Source: Deltaproteobacteria bacterium
GTDB taxonomy: Bacteria; Desulfobacterota; Desulfobulbia; Desulfobulbales; Desulfobulbaceae
Length of the DNA stretch: 64,000 bases
Direction: 5' to 3'
NCBI GenBank assembly: GCA_024280455.1
Contig: JAJRQC010000028.1
Location: 31,601-95,600, forward strand
The stretch's first letter is position 1, and each line of letters begins with the position of its first letter. The position numbers were made by a program, and so were the translations under genes. Below are positions 46,575-55,715 of the stretch, in pieces. The notes below the pieces were generated by a model. It was not told where the DNA came from. It was given only the letters and a program-made list of their open reading frames with translations, and ran no database searches.

Positions 46575-46892
46575 AGCTCATGGGTAGGGGGTATATTTGT
46601 AATCTCTTCTGAATAGTTACGATATTTGCAGAGTGCTTTCTGGCGGGCTCTTCGTCTGTCGAAAGCATGATGCTTGATTAAGGTGCCGGGAAGCTGCGAT
46701 TGTTGCCTCAGGTGCGTTGTCCTGCCTCAAGAGTACATAGATGTCCCGTCCGATAGTGAGCAGACCTGCGCGCGCAGGCTCCCCGGCCTTTGAACCTTTT
46801 TCCGCCGTATTAGAGCATGCGTTTACTACTGGTGCCAAGAGGACGACAGGTTTAGGGTGGGGGAATATGGGGGCGACGATTCCGATTTGATG

Positions 46893-47483
46893 TTAAGGTG
46901 TTGGGGTTAGAATACCAAGCTGAAAAATATCAGACATCTGTTTGGCAGCTTCATCTACGGTATATTTCGTTTCCAGATTCAGAGTCCAGACCCGTGAAAT
47001 CTCATCAAGTCCACCGAATACGGCCCGTTTAGCAATGCCGGGCATAATATCCTGCCGGAAGATGTTTTCCTTCTGTCCTTTTTTGATGATTGTCGACAGA
47101 ATGTCCACGTACTCGCTGAATTTGTTGTTTCGATAATCTCTAATCAGCTTATTGGTCTGACGCAGTTCTATTTGAATAACCTCGGCAAGATTTCTATTTT
47201 TCTTCATCTCTGCAAGATGCTTTCTGATAAAGATCTCCAGCATCTTTCTTGGGTCGTCTTCCTTGTCGAGTAAAACCGTTACCTGTTCAATCAACCGACC
47301 TATTTCCTGCTCAAAAACAGAAATTAATATGTCAAACTTGTTATTGAAATAGAGGTAAATCGTGCCGTCTGCAACCTTGGCTTCTTTGGCAATGTCGGAA
47401 ATCCTGGCATTAAAAAAACCTTTTTTGGCAAAGACTTTTGTGGATGCCTTGATTATTTTGCCATGCTTGTCCGATGATTTCAT
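46893..47483 (-). CDS. TetR family regulator, FadR-like (fatty-acid metabolism)
   Basis: The 196-residue protein has an N-terminal TetR helix-turn-helix (KIIKASTKVFAKKGFFNARISDIAKEAKVADGTIYLYF) and a ligand-binding domain. The recognition segment VADGTIYLYFNNKFDILISVF and LAEVIQIELRQTNKLIRDY are very close to Bacillus FadR/YsiA as I remember it, which senses long-chain acyl-CoA. A FadR-type palindrome lies 36 bp upstream of its start, suggesting autoregulation. Any regulated beta-oxidation genes lie outside the window. Confidence 0.85.
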   Translation of the reverse strand: MKSSDKHGKIIKASTKVFAKKGFFNARISDIAKEAKVADGTIYLYFNNKFDILISVFEQEIGRLIEQVTVLLDKEDDPRKMLEIFIRKHLAEMKKNRNLAEVIQIELRQTNKLIRDYRNNKFSEYVDILSTIIKKGQKENIFRQDIMPGIAKRAVFGGLDEISRVWTLNLETKYTVDEAAKQMSDIFQLGILTPTP

Positions 47484-47518
47484 TAAATGGGGAATTTCTA
47501 AGATTTAAGGGATAAAAA

Positions 47519-47536
47519 TGAATGATTACTCATTCT
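47519..47536. promoter_or_regulatory. FadR-type operator upstream of the TetR gene
   Basis: TGAATGATTACTCATTCT contains a perfect GAATGA-N4-TCATTC palindrome. It matches the Bacillus FadR box (TGAATGAMTANTCATTCA, from memory) except at the M position and the last base. It sits where the promoter of the minus-strand regulator gene should be. Confidence 0.7.
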
Positions 47537-47852
47537 CCTGAAGGTAGCAGATTGGTTTTACTTTTGTCAAGAAAAATGCAGGAATCGCCGGAGCCATTTG
47601 TGATATTTTTCCTTTTTGAGTATCATTTGATCATATTGATAATCTATTGTGTCTTTTTAGACTTTTTGTTAGTCTTTAAAAAAGAAAGTCAGAATATGGA
47701 TTTCTTACCCTTGACCCCCCGGGCGTAGAGAATGCCCTTCTAACCTTTTCCCTGTGTAACTAAACGAAAATTCTTTACAAAAAATCTTTACAAAAAGTGC
47801 CGAAACAGGATGCTCTTGTCATCGGCAGATTGGTCTGTATGTGCATCAGACC

Positions 47853-47980
47853 TTTTATCCGAAAATAGCCCTCAAAGATGGAACTTTTTAGGCTATTTTC
47901 ATAGTTGGTAGTGGCTGTGATTTGTAAATCCCGGAGTCTGCGCTTTGCTCCGCTTACCTGGTCCAGCCATGCTGGTTTAT
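47853..47980. repeat. R1 dispersed element with nested palindrome
   Basis: It runs TTTTATCCGAAAATAGCC...GGCTATTTTCATAGTTGG, GTGGCTGTGA, then TGGTCCAGCCATGCTGGTTT. Between the last two parts it has an extra CGGAGTCTGCGCTTTGCTCC-type segment, related to R2. It is in the ~525-bp gap between the TetR gene and purD, which holds no gene. Confidence 0.75.
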
Positions 47981-48008
47981 TTGAGATTTAATCGACGAGG
48001 AGGAATGA

Positions 48009-49781
48009 ATGAAAGTTCTTGTCATAGGTTCAGGCGGCCGTGAACACGCCCTGGTGTGGAAACTGCACCAGTCCAAAAAAGTAAAAAAGATCTACAGCGC
48101 TCCCGGTAATGCCGGCATAAAGAAACTTGCAACCTGTGTTGACTGTGCCGCCGATGATATTGACACTCTGCTGGCCTTTGCTCAAAAAGAAAAAATTGAT
48201 TTGACCATTGTCGGTCCCGAAGATCCTTTAACTCTTGGCATCGTCGACACCTTTGAGGAACATGGTTTGCGTATTTTCGGGCCGTCGGCCCGGGGAGCGA
48301 TCCTTGAAGGATCCAAGGTGTTCACCAAGGATTTCCTCAAGAAACATGGTATTCCAAGCTCAGCTTATAGGGTCTTTACCAAAGCCGGTCCGGCAAGAAA
48401 ATATATTGATAAACTTGGTGCACCCTGTGTCGTCAAGGCTGACGGGCTTGCCGCCGGAAAGGGCGTTATCGTAGCCGAATCAAAATCCGAGGCCAAAAAA
48501 GCTGTAGATCTTATTCTTAAAGAAAAGGCTTTTGGCAAAGCCGGTAACCGGGTGGTGGTTGAAGAATTTCTCCGGGGTGAAGAGGCATCTTTTATTGCCT
48601 TTACAGATGGCACCACTGTGCTGCCGTTACCTTCTTCTCAGGATCATAAGGCAGTGTTTGAAGGTGACCGGGGACCCAATACCGGCGGCATGGGGGCCTA
48701 TTCCCCGGCACCGGTCATGACCGAGACAATGGTCATGCGGGTCATGAACGAGGTTATGCTGCCCACTGTCAGGGGAATGGCTGCCGAGGGACGGCCTTTT
48801 AAGGGCATGTTATACGCCGGGCTGATGATTGATGGGGACCGTATCAATGTCCTGGAATTTAACTGCCGGTTTGGCGATCCCGAGTGTCAACCGCTGCTGA
48901 TGCGAATGAAAACAGATCTGGTTGATGTCATTGATGCCGTGGTGGATGGTACCCTTGATCAGATCCGGCTCGAAATTGATCCCCGACCGACGGTTTGTGT
49001 TGTCATGGCCTCCGAGGGGTATCCCGGCCCGTATACAACCGAGAAACCTATAACCGGGTTGATGACCGCTTCAAAAATGAAGGATGTTGTTGTCTTTCAT
49101 GCCGGAACAAAGATAAAAAACCGCAGAACCGTTACCGCCGGCGGACGTGTACTTGGAGTGACCGCCATTGGTTCGACCCTGCAGGAAGCGCTTGACCGGG
49201 CCTATAAGGCAGTTGATGTGATCCGCTGGGATGGCCGATATTTCAGGCGAGATATAGGCCACCGGGCTTTAAGCCGGGGAGATAAAAATAAAGGACCTCT
49301 GGTCGGTATAGTCATGGGCAGTGATTCGGATCTGCCGGTCATGCAGGCAGCCGGAGATTTTCTCGAGTCCGCCGGTATTGAATACGAGCTCCGTATCTCT
49401 TCCGCCCACCGGACACCTGAACAGGCGGCCGAATATGCCCGGACTGCAGGCGACCGCGGCTTGAAGATAATTATTGCCGGTGCCGGCATGGCAGCCCATC
49501 TTGCCGGGGTACTTGCCGCTCATACAAATCTGCCGGTTATCGGTGTGCCGATTGATGCGTCTTCTCTCAATGGGCTTGATGCTCTATTGTCAACGGTACA
49601 GATGCCCCCTGGAATTCCGGTTGCGACCATGGGAATCGGTAAGGCCGGAGCAAAAAATGCTGCGGTTCTGGCAGCACGAATTATAGCCTTGAATAATCCA
49701 AAGGTCGCACGAGCCCTGGAAGAACACTGCCGGGCCATGGTCAAACAAGTTGAGGAAAAAAATACAAAGATAGCACGGTGA
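48009..49781 (+). CDS. purD: PurD-PurE fusion: GAR synthetase and N5-CAIR mutase
   Basis: One 590-residue chain joins two purine-synthesis enzymes. Residues 1-~425 are phosphoribosylamine-glycine ligase ([22 protein letters not shown]-grasp [37 protein letters not shown]). Residues ~432-590 are PurE class I ([61 protein letters not shown]). A short linker ([11 protein letters not shown]) connects them and both active-site sets look intact. The steps are not consecutive in the pathway (steps 2 and 6). The Sua5 gene overlaps the stop by 4 bp (GTGA). Confidence 0.95.
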   Translation: MKVLVIGSGGREHALVWKLHQSKKVKKIYSAPGNAGIKKLATCVDCAADDIDTLLAFAQKEKIDLTIVGPEDPLTLGIVDTFEEHGLRIFGPSARGAILEGSKVFTKDFLKKHGIPSSAYRVFTKAGPARKYIDKLGAPCVVKADGLAAGKGVIVAESKSEAKKAVDLILKEKAFGKAGNRVVVEEFLRGEEASFIAFTDGTTVLPLPSSQDHKAVFEGDRGPNTGGMGAYSPAPVMTETMVMRVMNEVMLPTVRGMAAEGRPFKGMLYAGLMIDGDRINVLEFNCRFGDPECQPLLMRMKTDLVDVIDAVVDGTLDQIRLEIDPRPTVCVVMASEGYPGPYTTEKPITGLMTASKMKDVVVFHAGTKIKNRRTVTAGGRVLGVTAIGSTLQEALDRAYKAVDVIRWDGRYFRRDIGHRALSRGDKNKGPLVGIVMGSDSDLPVMQAAGDFLESAGIEYELRISSAHRTPEQAAEYARTAGDRGLKIIIAGAGMAAHLAGVLAAHTNLPVIGVPIDASSLNGLDALLSTVQMPPGIPVATMGIGKAGAKNAAVLAARIIALNNPKVARALEEHCRAMVKQVEEKNTKIAR

Positions 49782-50392
49782 GTAGAAGCACTGTAACCGA
49801 GGCGGCCTTTAACCGGGCTGTTTCGGTTCTTTGTGCCGGGGGGCTGGTCGCCTTTCCCACTGAAAGCTGGTACGGTCTTGCAGCTGATCCATTGAATGCT
49901 GGAGCTCTTGACCGGTTATATGCCGTTAAAAAGCGACCGGCTGATAAGCCCATCCTGGTGCTGGTTGAGAGCGTGGAACAACTGGGTCTGCTTGCAGAGC
50001 ATATCCCGGAGCCATATCCGATCCTGATGGAGAGATTCTGGCCCGGTCCTCTGACGCTTGTCTTTCCAGCAACCAGCGGATTGCCAGGGCAGCTGACCGC
50101 AGGCACTGGAACGATTGCGATTCGTTGCCCCTCAAATCCCGTTGCCATTGAACTGGTCAGGAGGTTTGGTCGGCCCATTACCGGGACCAGTGCCAACATC
50201 TCTGCTGCGCCGCCGCACCAGACAGCCCGGGGAGTTGCAGGGAGTCTGGGACAGGACGTTGATGTGATCCTGGACGGCGGCACTACTCCCGGCAGGAAAG
50301 GGTCCACTATTATTGCCTTAAGGGGGAAAACGCCGGTCTGTATCCGGGAGGGGCGGACTCCTCTTTCTGAAGTGCAGGCAGCTGCTGAATGA
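49778..50392 (+). CDS. Sua5/YrdC/YwlC family, threonylcarbamoyl-AMP synthase
   Basis: The 204-residue protein makes threonylcarbamoyl-AMP for the t6A modification of tRNA, by family. It shows [18 protein letters not shown], the substrate-binding [25 protein letters not shown] and [12 protein letters not shown] with ITGTSANIS. It begins with GTG overlapping the purDE stop, so translation is probably coupled. It lacks the C-terminal Sua5 domain, so it is TsaC-sized. Confidence 0.9.
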   Translation: MSRSTVTEAAFNRAVSVLCAGGLVAFPTESWYGLAADPLNAGALDRLYAVKKRPADKPILVLVESVEQLGLLAEHIPEPYPILMERFWPGPLTLVFPATSGLPGQLTAGTGTIAIRCPSNPVAIELVRRFGRPITGTSANISAAPPHQTARGVAGSLGQDVDVILDGGTTPGRKGSTIIALRGKTPVCIREGRTPLSEVQAAAE

Positions 50393-50510
50393 CCATTAAT
50401 TCGCACAGGAAAGCAGGGCGGCATGAACGTGAACCTTCCCTGTTCCGTTATTGTCATGGATTTCAGCTAACCGAATATTGTTTAGAATACAAAGAGATAA
50501 AGGTGTGAAA

Positions 50511-50834
50511 ATGAGCAAGTTGCAATGGAATCGGGCCTTTGCCCTGGAACAGACCGCCGGTGATGAAGAACTCCTGGAGGAGTTACTTATCCTGTTTAAA
50601 GATTCTTCCGCCGATGATTTTACCAAACTCTGCCAGGCCGCACAGGATGGTGATACCGAAGGGGTCATGGCTGCAGCCCATAGCCTTAAGGGGGCTTCCG
50701 CCAGTCTTGGTATCGAGGGAATACGAGTTCTTGCGCTGGAGATGGAAACAGCGGCCAGAGAAGGCTCCGTAGACTGTGCGCTGACCCAAAAAGAGGAGAT
50801 GGCCGGGCTGCTCGCCGAGATCGAGAACCTGTAA
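50511..50834 (+). CDS. Stand-alone Hpt phosphotransfer protein
   Basis: The ATG at 50511 after AAAGGTG gives 107 residues forming one four-helix Hpt domain. The phosphorylatable His57 is in AAAHSLKGASASLGIEGI. Stand-alone Hpt proteins shuttle phosphate between a hybrid kinase and a response regulator; no partner is next to it. It converges with the ABC transporter gene. Confidence 0.87.
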   Translation: MSKLQWNRAFALEQTAGDEELLEELLILFKDSSADDFTKLCQAAQDGDTEGVMAAAHSLKGASASLGIEGIRVLALEMETAAREGSVDCALTQKEEMAGLLAEIENL

Positions 50835-50875
50835 GTGTTGCTCCCCTTATGTTCTTTTGAATATTCCATTGGTCA

Positions 50876-53428
50876 TCAGGCACGCCGGCTGCTGTGACCC
50901 TGGACAAGTTTGTAAAAAGAACCCTGCCGGGCCAGTAGTTCTTCAGCGGAACCCTCTTCAATCACTGAACCGTTTTGCAGCATTGCGATTCGATTATATA
51001 ATTCCGCATTTTCCAATCGGTGAATAACTGCGACCACGGTTTTACCCTCCTGCTGTTTTGCGTCCAGGACATCCTGAATCCGGCGCTGGGATATATTGTC
51101 CAGACTGGCTGTTGCCTCATCAAGAAAGAGAATGGGGGTGCCGCGCAAAAAACCTCTGGCAATGGCCAGCTTCTGTTTCTGTCCCCCGGAAAGGCGGTCT
51201 CCCTTGCTTCCCACATGAAAATCCAGACCCACATTAAGGACATCATCCAGGACGTCTTTCGCCAGTAGACTGTAGAGCAGGTTGGAGAGCTTCTCGCTGA
51301 TGGGCTCCCGTGACTTTATAACGCCGAACAGTATATTCTCCAACAGTGGCCGGCTGTACAGGTACTGGTTGGAACAGAAGGGCATAAATGGGCTGGAAAT
51401 ATCTTCTTTAACACACTGCAGGTAGGGTTTATCTGAACTGCACTCATCACGGGGGTTCATCTTCAGCATGGCAACATTTTTCAGGAAAAGGAGCCGTACG
51501 CTGATTATTTTTCGTTCAAGTTCCGGATCAATGCCGGCAATCTTGTGAAAGCCCGGGTTGAACCGGAATGCAAGAAGATAGAGCAGGTAGCGATCTTTTT
51601 CTCTTGTCGGCATTTTGCCGTTTGATCGCTTGATAACTTCATAATATTGGGAGAACTCTTCCGGCTGCATGGGGGTGTAGCGGAAAAAAAACTCATCACT
51701 TTCCTGTTCTCCAAGCAGCTCAACGGTCTGGTTGGCAATGTCCAGTCCAAGGTGCAGCAGTGGTTCCGCCACTCCAGTCTTGGCCAGTAACTGCATAAAC
51801 GGCTTTAACACCGGCAGATTTTTTATGTCGAATTTTCCAGTTGGGCAGTCGCCAAAAATGATATTGTCTCGAATGGAGGAATAGTGGAGAAAATTATTCA
51901 TATCATAAAATTCAATGACATCTGAAAATTGTTCGCGCAATCGGCTGGAAATGTTGTGACGAATGGTCAGTAACTTGTCCTTAAAGGGTGCGCAGCATTC
52001 TTTGGTCAACACGGCCTGAAAGCCGAACCGGATCACATCTTCCTCAAGGCCGGTATCATAGATGGCCTTGAGCTGGTCATCAAGACCGGGCAGTTGATGG
52101 GCACTGTCTTTTTGCAGAGCCCTCACTCCATAAAGCAGGTTGTCACGGATAGTGCCGGTGAAAATAAACGGGTGCTGCGATATCATTGTGATGTTGTGAC
52201 TAATATCGGCTTTGCTTAACTCGCTGATACTGTAGTCGTCATAGCTGATCGATCCCGACGAAAGGCTGTAGAGCTGATCCATGCAGAGAATAAGAGTAGA
52301 CTTTCCGGATCCGGAAAACCCTACGATTGCAACCTGCTCACCAGCCTTGATCTCCATGCTCACCCGGTTGAGCAGCCTGATATTGTTACCGACGGTAAAG
52401 GTGGCGTTTTTGATCGCTATATTCCCGCTGAAGTCCACCACATCACGTCCTTCAGGTAACAGGGGATACTCCGGCTTCAGATCAAATATCTTCATGATCT
52501 GTTGATAGCGCACCTGCGCATTCTGCATCCCCTGATAATAATCGAGGATTTCTTTCCACGGATCATAAATTTTTTCGTGTGCAGAGAGGAAGGCCACCAG
52601 GGCTCCAAGGGTAAAATTACCATTGATTGCCAAGTAGCCACCGACAAGGAAGAGCAGGGAAGGGCCAAAGGATTGGAAAAGGTTGTTTATAAATTTAATT
52701 CCGTACTTGACGATGAACAGTTGTTTTAAAAGATCATACAGCTGCAATATAAGGTTTTTTATCCGCTGTTCCTCAAGATCGAAGCTTGCATAGGCGTGAA
52801 TTTCATGGATACCGCTGATGGCCTCGTTCACTACATTGGACATGGAACGAACAGTCTTGATCCGTTTTTTGTTGAGCCTGTTATACCGTTTTTGCAACAG
52901 CGGAATCAGGACGGCCTCAAAGGGGTAGAGGCCGATGGTGAGCAGGGCCAGCAAGGGACTGAGCATGAACATGTAACCTAAAAAGACAATAAAGGTAAGC
53001 AGGCTGGTCAACGGGATGGCGATTGCTCCACCCAGGAAATACCCTATTACGTTTAGTTCGGCGGTCATGGCCGATATGACGGTGCCCGGCTGCATGTTCC
53101 GGTAAAACTGCAGAGGCAGTTGGAGAATATGACGGTAGAGTTCGGTCCGCAGTTCGATCAGTATTTTCTGACCGATGACCATTTGCATGACGTTGATAAC
53201 ATATTTTGTTGCACCTGCAAGAAGAACGGAGCCGAAATAAATTCCACAGTACAGGAATAACAGCTCGACATCCTGGAGTTTGATGGCATTGTTGACAATA
53301 CGTTTCTGCATCTCCAGGGGGATTACACGAAAAAAAAGACCGGCAAGGATAATAACAAACAGGAGCGCCTGCAGGCCGTGATAGCGGTGGAGAATCCAGT
53401 AAAACAGTGGACGTTTGGTTATTTGCAT
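50876..53428 (-). CDS. ABC exporter (TMD-NBD) with a ~265-residue insertion in the ATPase domain
   Basis: The ATG at 53428 follows AAGGGGAACCT and is preferred to the upstream ATG at 53497. Residues 1-~320 form a six-helix exporter domain. The ATPase has Walker A at residues 370-377 (GFSGSGKST), Q-loop ~416-423 (ISQHPFIF), signature LSGGQ at 746-750, Walker B ILFLDE at 766-771 and the H-loop VIHRL. Walker A and signature are ~373 residues apart instead of ~110. Within the extra stretch TIRDNLLYG (426), SIRDNIIFG (518) and LLENILFG (695) repeat, as if the helical subdomain had been duplicated. The substrate is unknown. Confidence 0.88.
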   Translation of the reverse strand: MQITKRPLFYWILHRYHGLQALLFVIILAGLFFRVIPLEMQKRIVNNAIKLQDVELLFLYCGIYFGSVLLAGATKYVINVMQMVIGQKILIELRTELYRHILQLPLQFYRNMQPGTVISAMTAELNVIGYFLGGAIAIPLTSLLTFIVFLGYMFMLSPLLALLTIGLYPFEAVLIPLLQKRYNRLNKKRIKTVRSMSNVVNEAISGIHEIHAYASFDLEEQRIKNLILQLYDLLKQLFIVKYGIKFINNLFQSFGPSLLFLVGGYLAINGNFTLGALVAFLSAHEKIYDPWKEILDYYQGMQNAQVRYQQIMKIFDLKPEYPLLPEGRDVVDFSGNIAIKNATFTVGNNIRLLNRVSMEIKAGEQVAIVGFSGSGKSTLILCMDQLYSLSSGSISYDDYSISELSKADISHNITMISQHPFIFTGTIRDNLLYGVRALQKDSAHQLPGLDDQLKAIYDTGLEEDVIRFGFQAVLTKECCAPFKDKLLTIRHNISSRLREQFSDVIEFYDMNNFLHYSSIRDNIIFGDCPTGKFDIKNLPVLKPFMQLLAKTGVAEPLLHLGLDIANQTVELLGEQESDEFFFRYTPMQPEEFSQYYEVIKRSNGKMPTREKDRYLLYLLAFRFNPGFHKIAGIDPELERKIISVRLLFLKNVAMLKMNPRDECSSDKPYLQCVKEDISSPFMPFCSNQYLYSRPLLENILFGVIKSREPISEKLSNLLYSLLAKDVLDDVLNVGLDFHVGSKGDRLSGGQKQKLAIARGFLRGTPILFLDEATASLDNISQRRIQDVLDAKQQEGKTVVAVIHRLENAELYNRIAMLQNGSVIEEGSAEELLARQGSFYKLVQGHSSRRA

Positions 53429-53791
53429 AGGTTCCCCTTCGAATTGGCGGCCTGGTCGGCAAAAGTCATTCTTTCCGTCTCTGTTGTCTTTATGCACTCA
53501 CCTTTGAATATATTAGATCTTTTGAAACATTACCGAACAGAACAAGCCACAAGGCGGATGGCGAGAAGATAAAGAGGGCAAAATTTAACGTCCTCGGTAT
53601 CTGCGTACTTACCCTCTTGCCGGTTGTTTTGTGCATTGTGCCTGTTGTGGCCTTGAGTATAGGCGGTAAGACCTGCGTCAGGTTGTACGGTTTGTTTCGT
53701 TACAATCGGTTGGCCAACATTTTTTTCCGGTAACCGGATCAAAAAAGGTACGTGAAGGACATGAAAAATTTCAGGGCGCCCTTTTTTGTAT
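53429..53791. other. Intergenic stretch without recognisable gene
   Basis: This 363-bp gap lies between the HdrB-like gene and the ABC gene, both on the minus strand. Short open frames here show no family resemblance. A CCGGTAACCGG hairpin between T and A runs (about 53728-53748) and a palindrome AGGGCGCCCT followed by T (about 53775-53789) are the only structures; either may help end the Hdr transcript. Confidence 0.5.
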
Positions 53792-54721
53792 TTAAGAAAC
53801 AAATTGAACGAGTACCGAAGACAGGTCTTCGACTTCCGCACCGGCCTTCTGCAGATTTGCTAGGCAGATCGGGCACATGGCAACAATTGGTCGGCCGGTG
53901 GCCTGGAGTTCGGCAACCCTACGCTTTCCCACCTCTTCTGCAAGTTTCGGCGAAATAGATTCGGCCGGACCCCCGCAGCAGCTGGTAAAAGCACCGGATG
54001 TATTGATCGGGTCACAGCTCACCCCAAGGCCGGTGAGAAGATCTTTCGGTCCATCGGCCAGTTCCAGGTAGCGCCCGTAAAAACAGGGGTCATGCAGCGT
54101 AACTTCTGAAGAAGAATCTCCTCCTTTAAGTCTGGCCAGTTCAAAATAGGTCTGAACCTCAAAAGAGATTCCGGTGTATTTTGGATACAAAACCTTTACG
54201 GCATAGGTCGTATGAGGATCAACGGTGATCAGTTTACGGATGCCTGCATCCTGCAGCTTGTTTGCCACATATTCGGCATGGGTAACAAAACTCTCCTGGT
54301 CACCCATGTCATAAAGGAGCACGCCGCTGTATTCGTCAAGTTCAGGGTTATAGGCAAAAGAAACATCGGATGACCGGAGTATCTTGACGATATTGCAGAG
54401 AAGAGTATTAAAATATTTTTTATCTTCTTTGGAAGATATAATCTTTAACCCCAGGTTGACGAGTGGTTTTGGGATACGCTTGCCGTACCGTATATAGTCG
54501 GCTTTAGGGGTGTCTTCATATTTTTCAAGGTACTTTGTCGTTGCCTTGATATACGGGACAAGTTGATACATGAGTCCGGTAAACAGCAGGGTATCTCCGG
54601 TTTGGTTGACATTGCTGTTTTTCCACCAGCTGTTGAGACCGGTTTTGTTGAGGCCAAAAGGATTACGGGTCTTGCGGACATTATCAGCCAGTATCTCGAT
54701 AATGGTTTGGGGGCTAAACAT
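53792..54721 (-). CDS. HdrB/HdrD-like CCG-domain Fe-S protein
   Basis: The 309-residue protein resembles heterodisulfide reductase subunit B. The C-terminal half has a CCG cysteine-rich domain with the non-cubane cluster ligands: LHDPCFYGRY, FTSCCGGPAES and VAMCPICLANL. The N-terminal half has the same fold outline (LLFTGLMYQLVPYIKAT ... VLLYDMGDQESFVTHAEYV) but its Cys ligands are gone, so only one cluster is expected. Its start overlaps the HdrC stop by 8 bp, implying coupling. It probably takes electrons from HdrC. It is the last gene of the Hdr row. Confidence 0.85.
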   Translation of the reverse strand: MFSPQTIIEILADNVRKTRNPFGLNKTGLNSWWKNSNVNQTGDTLLFTGLMYQLVPYIKATTKYLEKYEDTPKADYIRYGKRIPKPLVNLGLKIISSKEDKKYFNTLLCNIVKILRSSDVSFAYNPELDEYSGVLLYDMGDQESFVTHAEYVANKLQDAGIRKLITVDPHTTYAVKVLYPKYTGISFEVQTYFELARLKGGDSSSEVTLHDPCFYGRYLELADGPKDLLTGLGVSCDPINTSGAFTSCCGGPAESISPKLAEEVGKRRVAELQATGRPIVAMCPICLANLQKAGAEVEDLSSVLVQFVS

Positions 54722-55025
54722 TGTATGATTTCCTCCAGTTGGCGACTGTAAAACGTTTCAGACTGAGAATAACTTCACCGGGATCCGCCGCACGGGGACA
54801 GGTCTGCGTACAGAGTCCACAGTGCAGGCATTTCCATAGATCATCTGCATTCTCAAGGATACGATCCCGGGCGCCGATCTGGATGTAGCGTATCAGTCTG
54901 CGAGGGAAGCTCTCCGAAACAAGGGGGCAGATGGCTACACAGGTGCCGCAGTTGAAGCAGATAAGCGCTGTGTCGTCACCGTACTTTTTTAATTCCTCGG
55001 CAAAATCAGGAGTAATTTTTGTCAT
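54714..55025 (-). CDS. HdrC-like 4Fe-4S protein
   Basis: The 103-residue protein has two 4Fe-4S motifs, CFNCGTCVAICPLV (about residues 23-36) and CLHCGLCTQTCPRAADP (about 66-82), in the HdrC arrangement with PRRLIRYIQIG between them. It is soluble and lacks the HdrE membrane part found fused in QmoC. It would pass electrons from HdrA to the HdrB-like protein, whose gene it overlaps. Confidence 0.9.
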   Translation of the reverse strand: MTKITPDFAEELKKYGDDTALICFNCGTCVAICPLVSESFPRRLIRYIQIGARDRILENADDLWKCLHCGLCTQTCPRAADPGEVILSLKRFTVANWRKSYNV

Positions 55026-55248
55026 GTTCTATCTCCATGGAGATATATTTTTTTTGTATTTGATTACCACTCAAACTCAGCTCAACAGGGATAACATCGC
55101 TCGTTTTTTCGACATAAATAAATTTTTGGAGCGTTAACTCGCAGCGTACAATGATACGTATTTCTTTTACTCTTCCAGCGATGGTATCCCTTCTTCTGTC
55201 GGGCTGTGTTTTAATGGTAAGTAGATAATGGTATGGATGGAGTGCAGT

Positions 55249-55584
55249 CTATGCCACTGCCTCTTCAGGTTCCTTGACCACCAGTTTATAGGTAAAATAG
55301 CTGCCGTTTTTTGCCCCCTCCACAACTTCGCCATACTGTTTTAAGGTCGCCAGATACCAGATCACCTGGGCAACGTCCATTCCTGTTGCTTGAGCCAGTT
55401 CAGGAGCTGTGGCACTCTCAGACCCCATCTGTTTCATGAGTACTTTAAGATCTTTTCTCTGGGTTTTGACCATGGTTGCGGCTCGTTGAATGGAACTCTT
55501 TCGCTCTTCGCGCAACCGTTTCATATCCTCTTTTCTTTCCTGTTCTGCTTTATTTTTATTCTTTTTTTTATTTTTGTCACTCAT
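55249..55584 (-). CDS. Small winged-helix-like protein in the Hdr cluster
   Basis: The 111-residue protein begins with a very basic, charged helix (MSDKNKKKNKNKAEQERKED) and then has a winged helix-like core (MGSESATAPELAQATGMDVAQVIWYLATLKQYGEVVEGAKNGSYFTYKL). It may bind DNA or act as a structural partner of the Hdr proteins. I know of no assigned function. It lies between hdrA and hdrC on the same strand, which suggests membership in the operon. Confidence 0.75.
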   Translation of the reverse strand: MSDKNKKKNKNKAEQERKEDMKRLREERKSSIQRAATMVKTQRKDLKVLMKQMGSESATAPELAQATGMDVAQVIWYLATLKQYGEVVEGAKNGSYFTYKLVVKEPEEAVA

Positions 55585-55618
55585 CGTCTTGTATCTCTGT
55601 TAGAATAGACTTTTTTCT

Positions 55619-55715
55619 GTTCGGAAAAATGTTCCTTTTAAGCTGTTTTCATAACAGCGAAGCGGTGTCATAGTTGTGGATGAGACTAAAAAATTGCTCC
55701 AGCCATGCTGATTGG
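55619..55715. repeat. R1 dispersed element, diverged copy
   Basis: TTTTAAGCTGTTTTCATAACAGCGAAGCGGTGTCATAG... and GCTCCAGCCATGCTGATTGG match R1 and especially the copy at 60632. It ends right at the stop codon of the hdrA gene. Confidence 0.65.

Noticed and set aside
46617..46838. Minus-strand open frame of 73 codons between greA and the TetR gene
   Set aside because: No family resemblance, no ribosome site and repeat-rich surroundings; it is not distinguishable from chance.
53530..53841. Minus-strand open frame of 103 codons after the HdrB-like gene
   Set aside because: It overlaps the end of the HdrB-like gene in another frame, has no recognisable motif and no good ribosome site.
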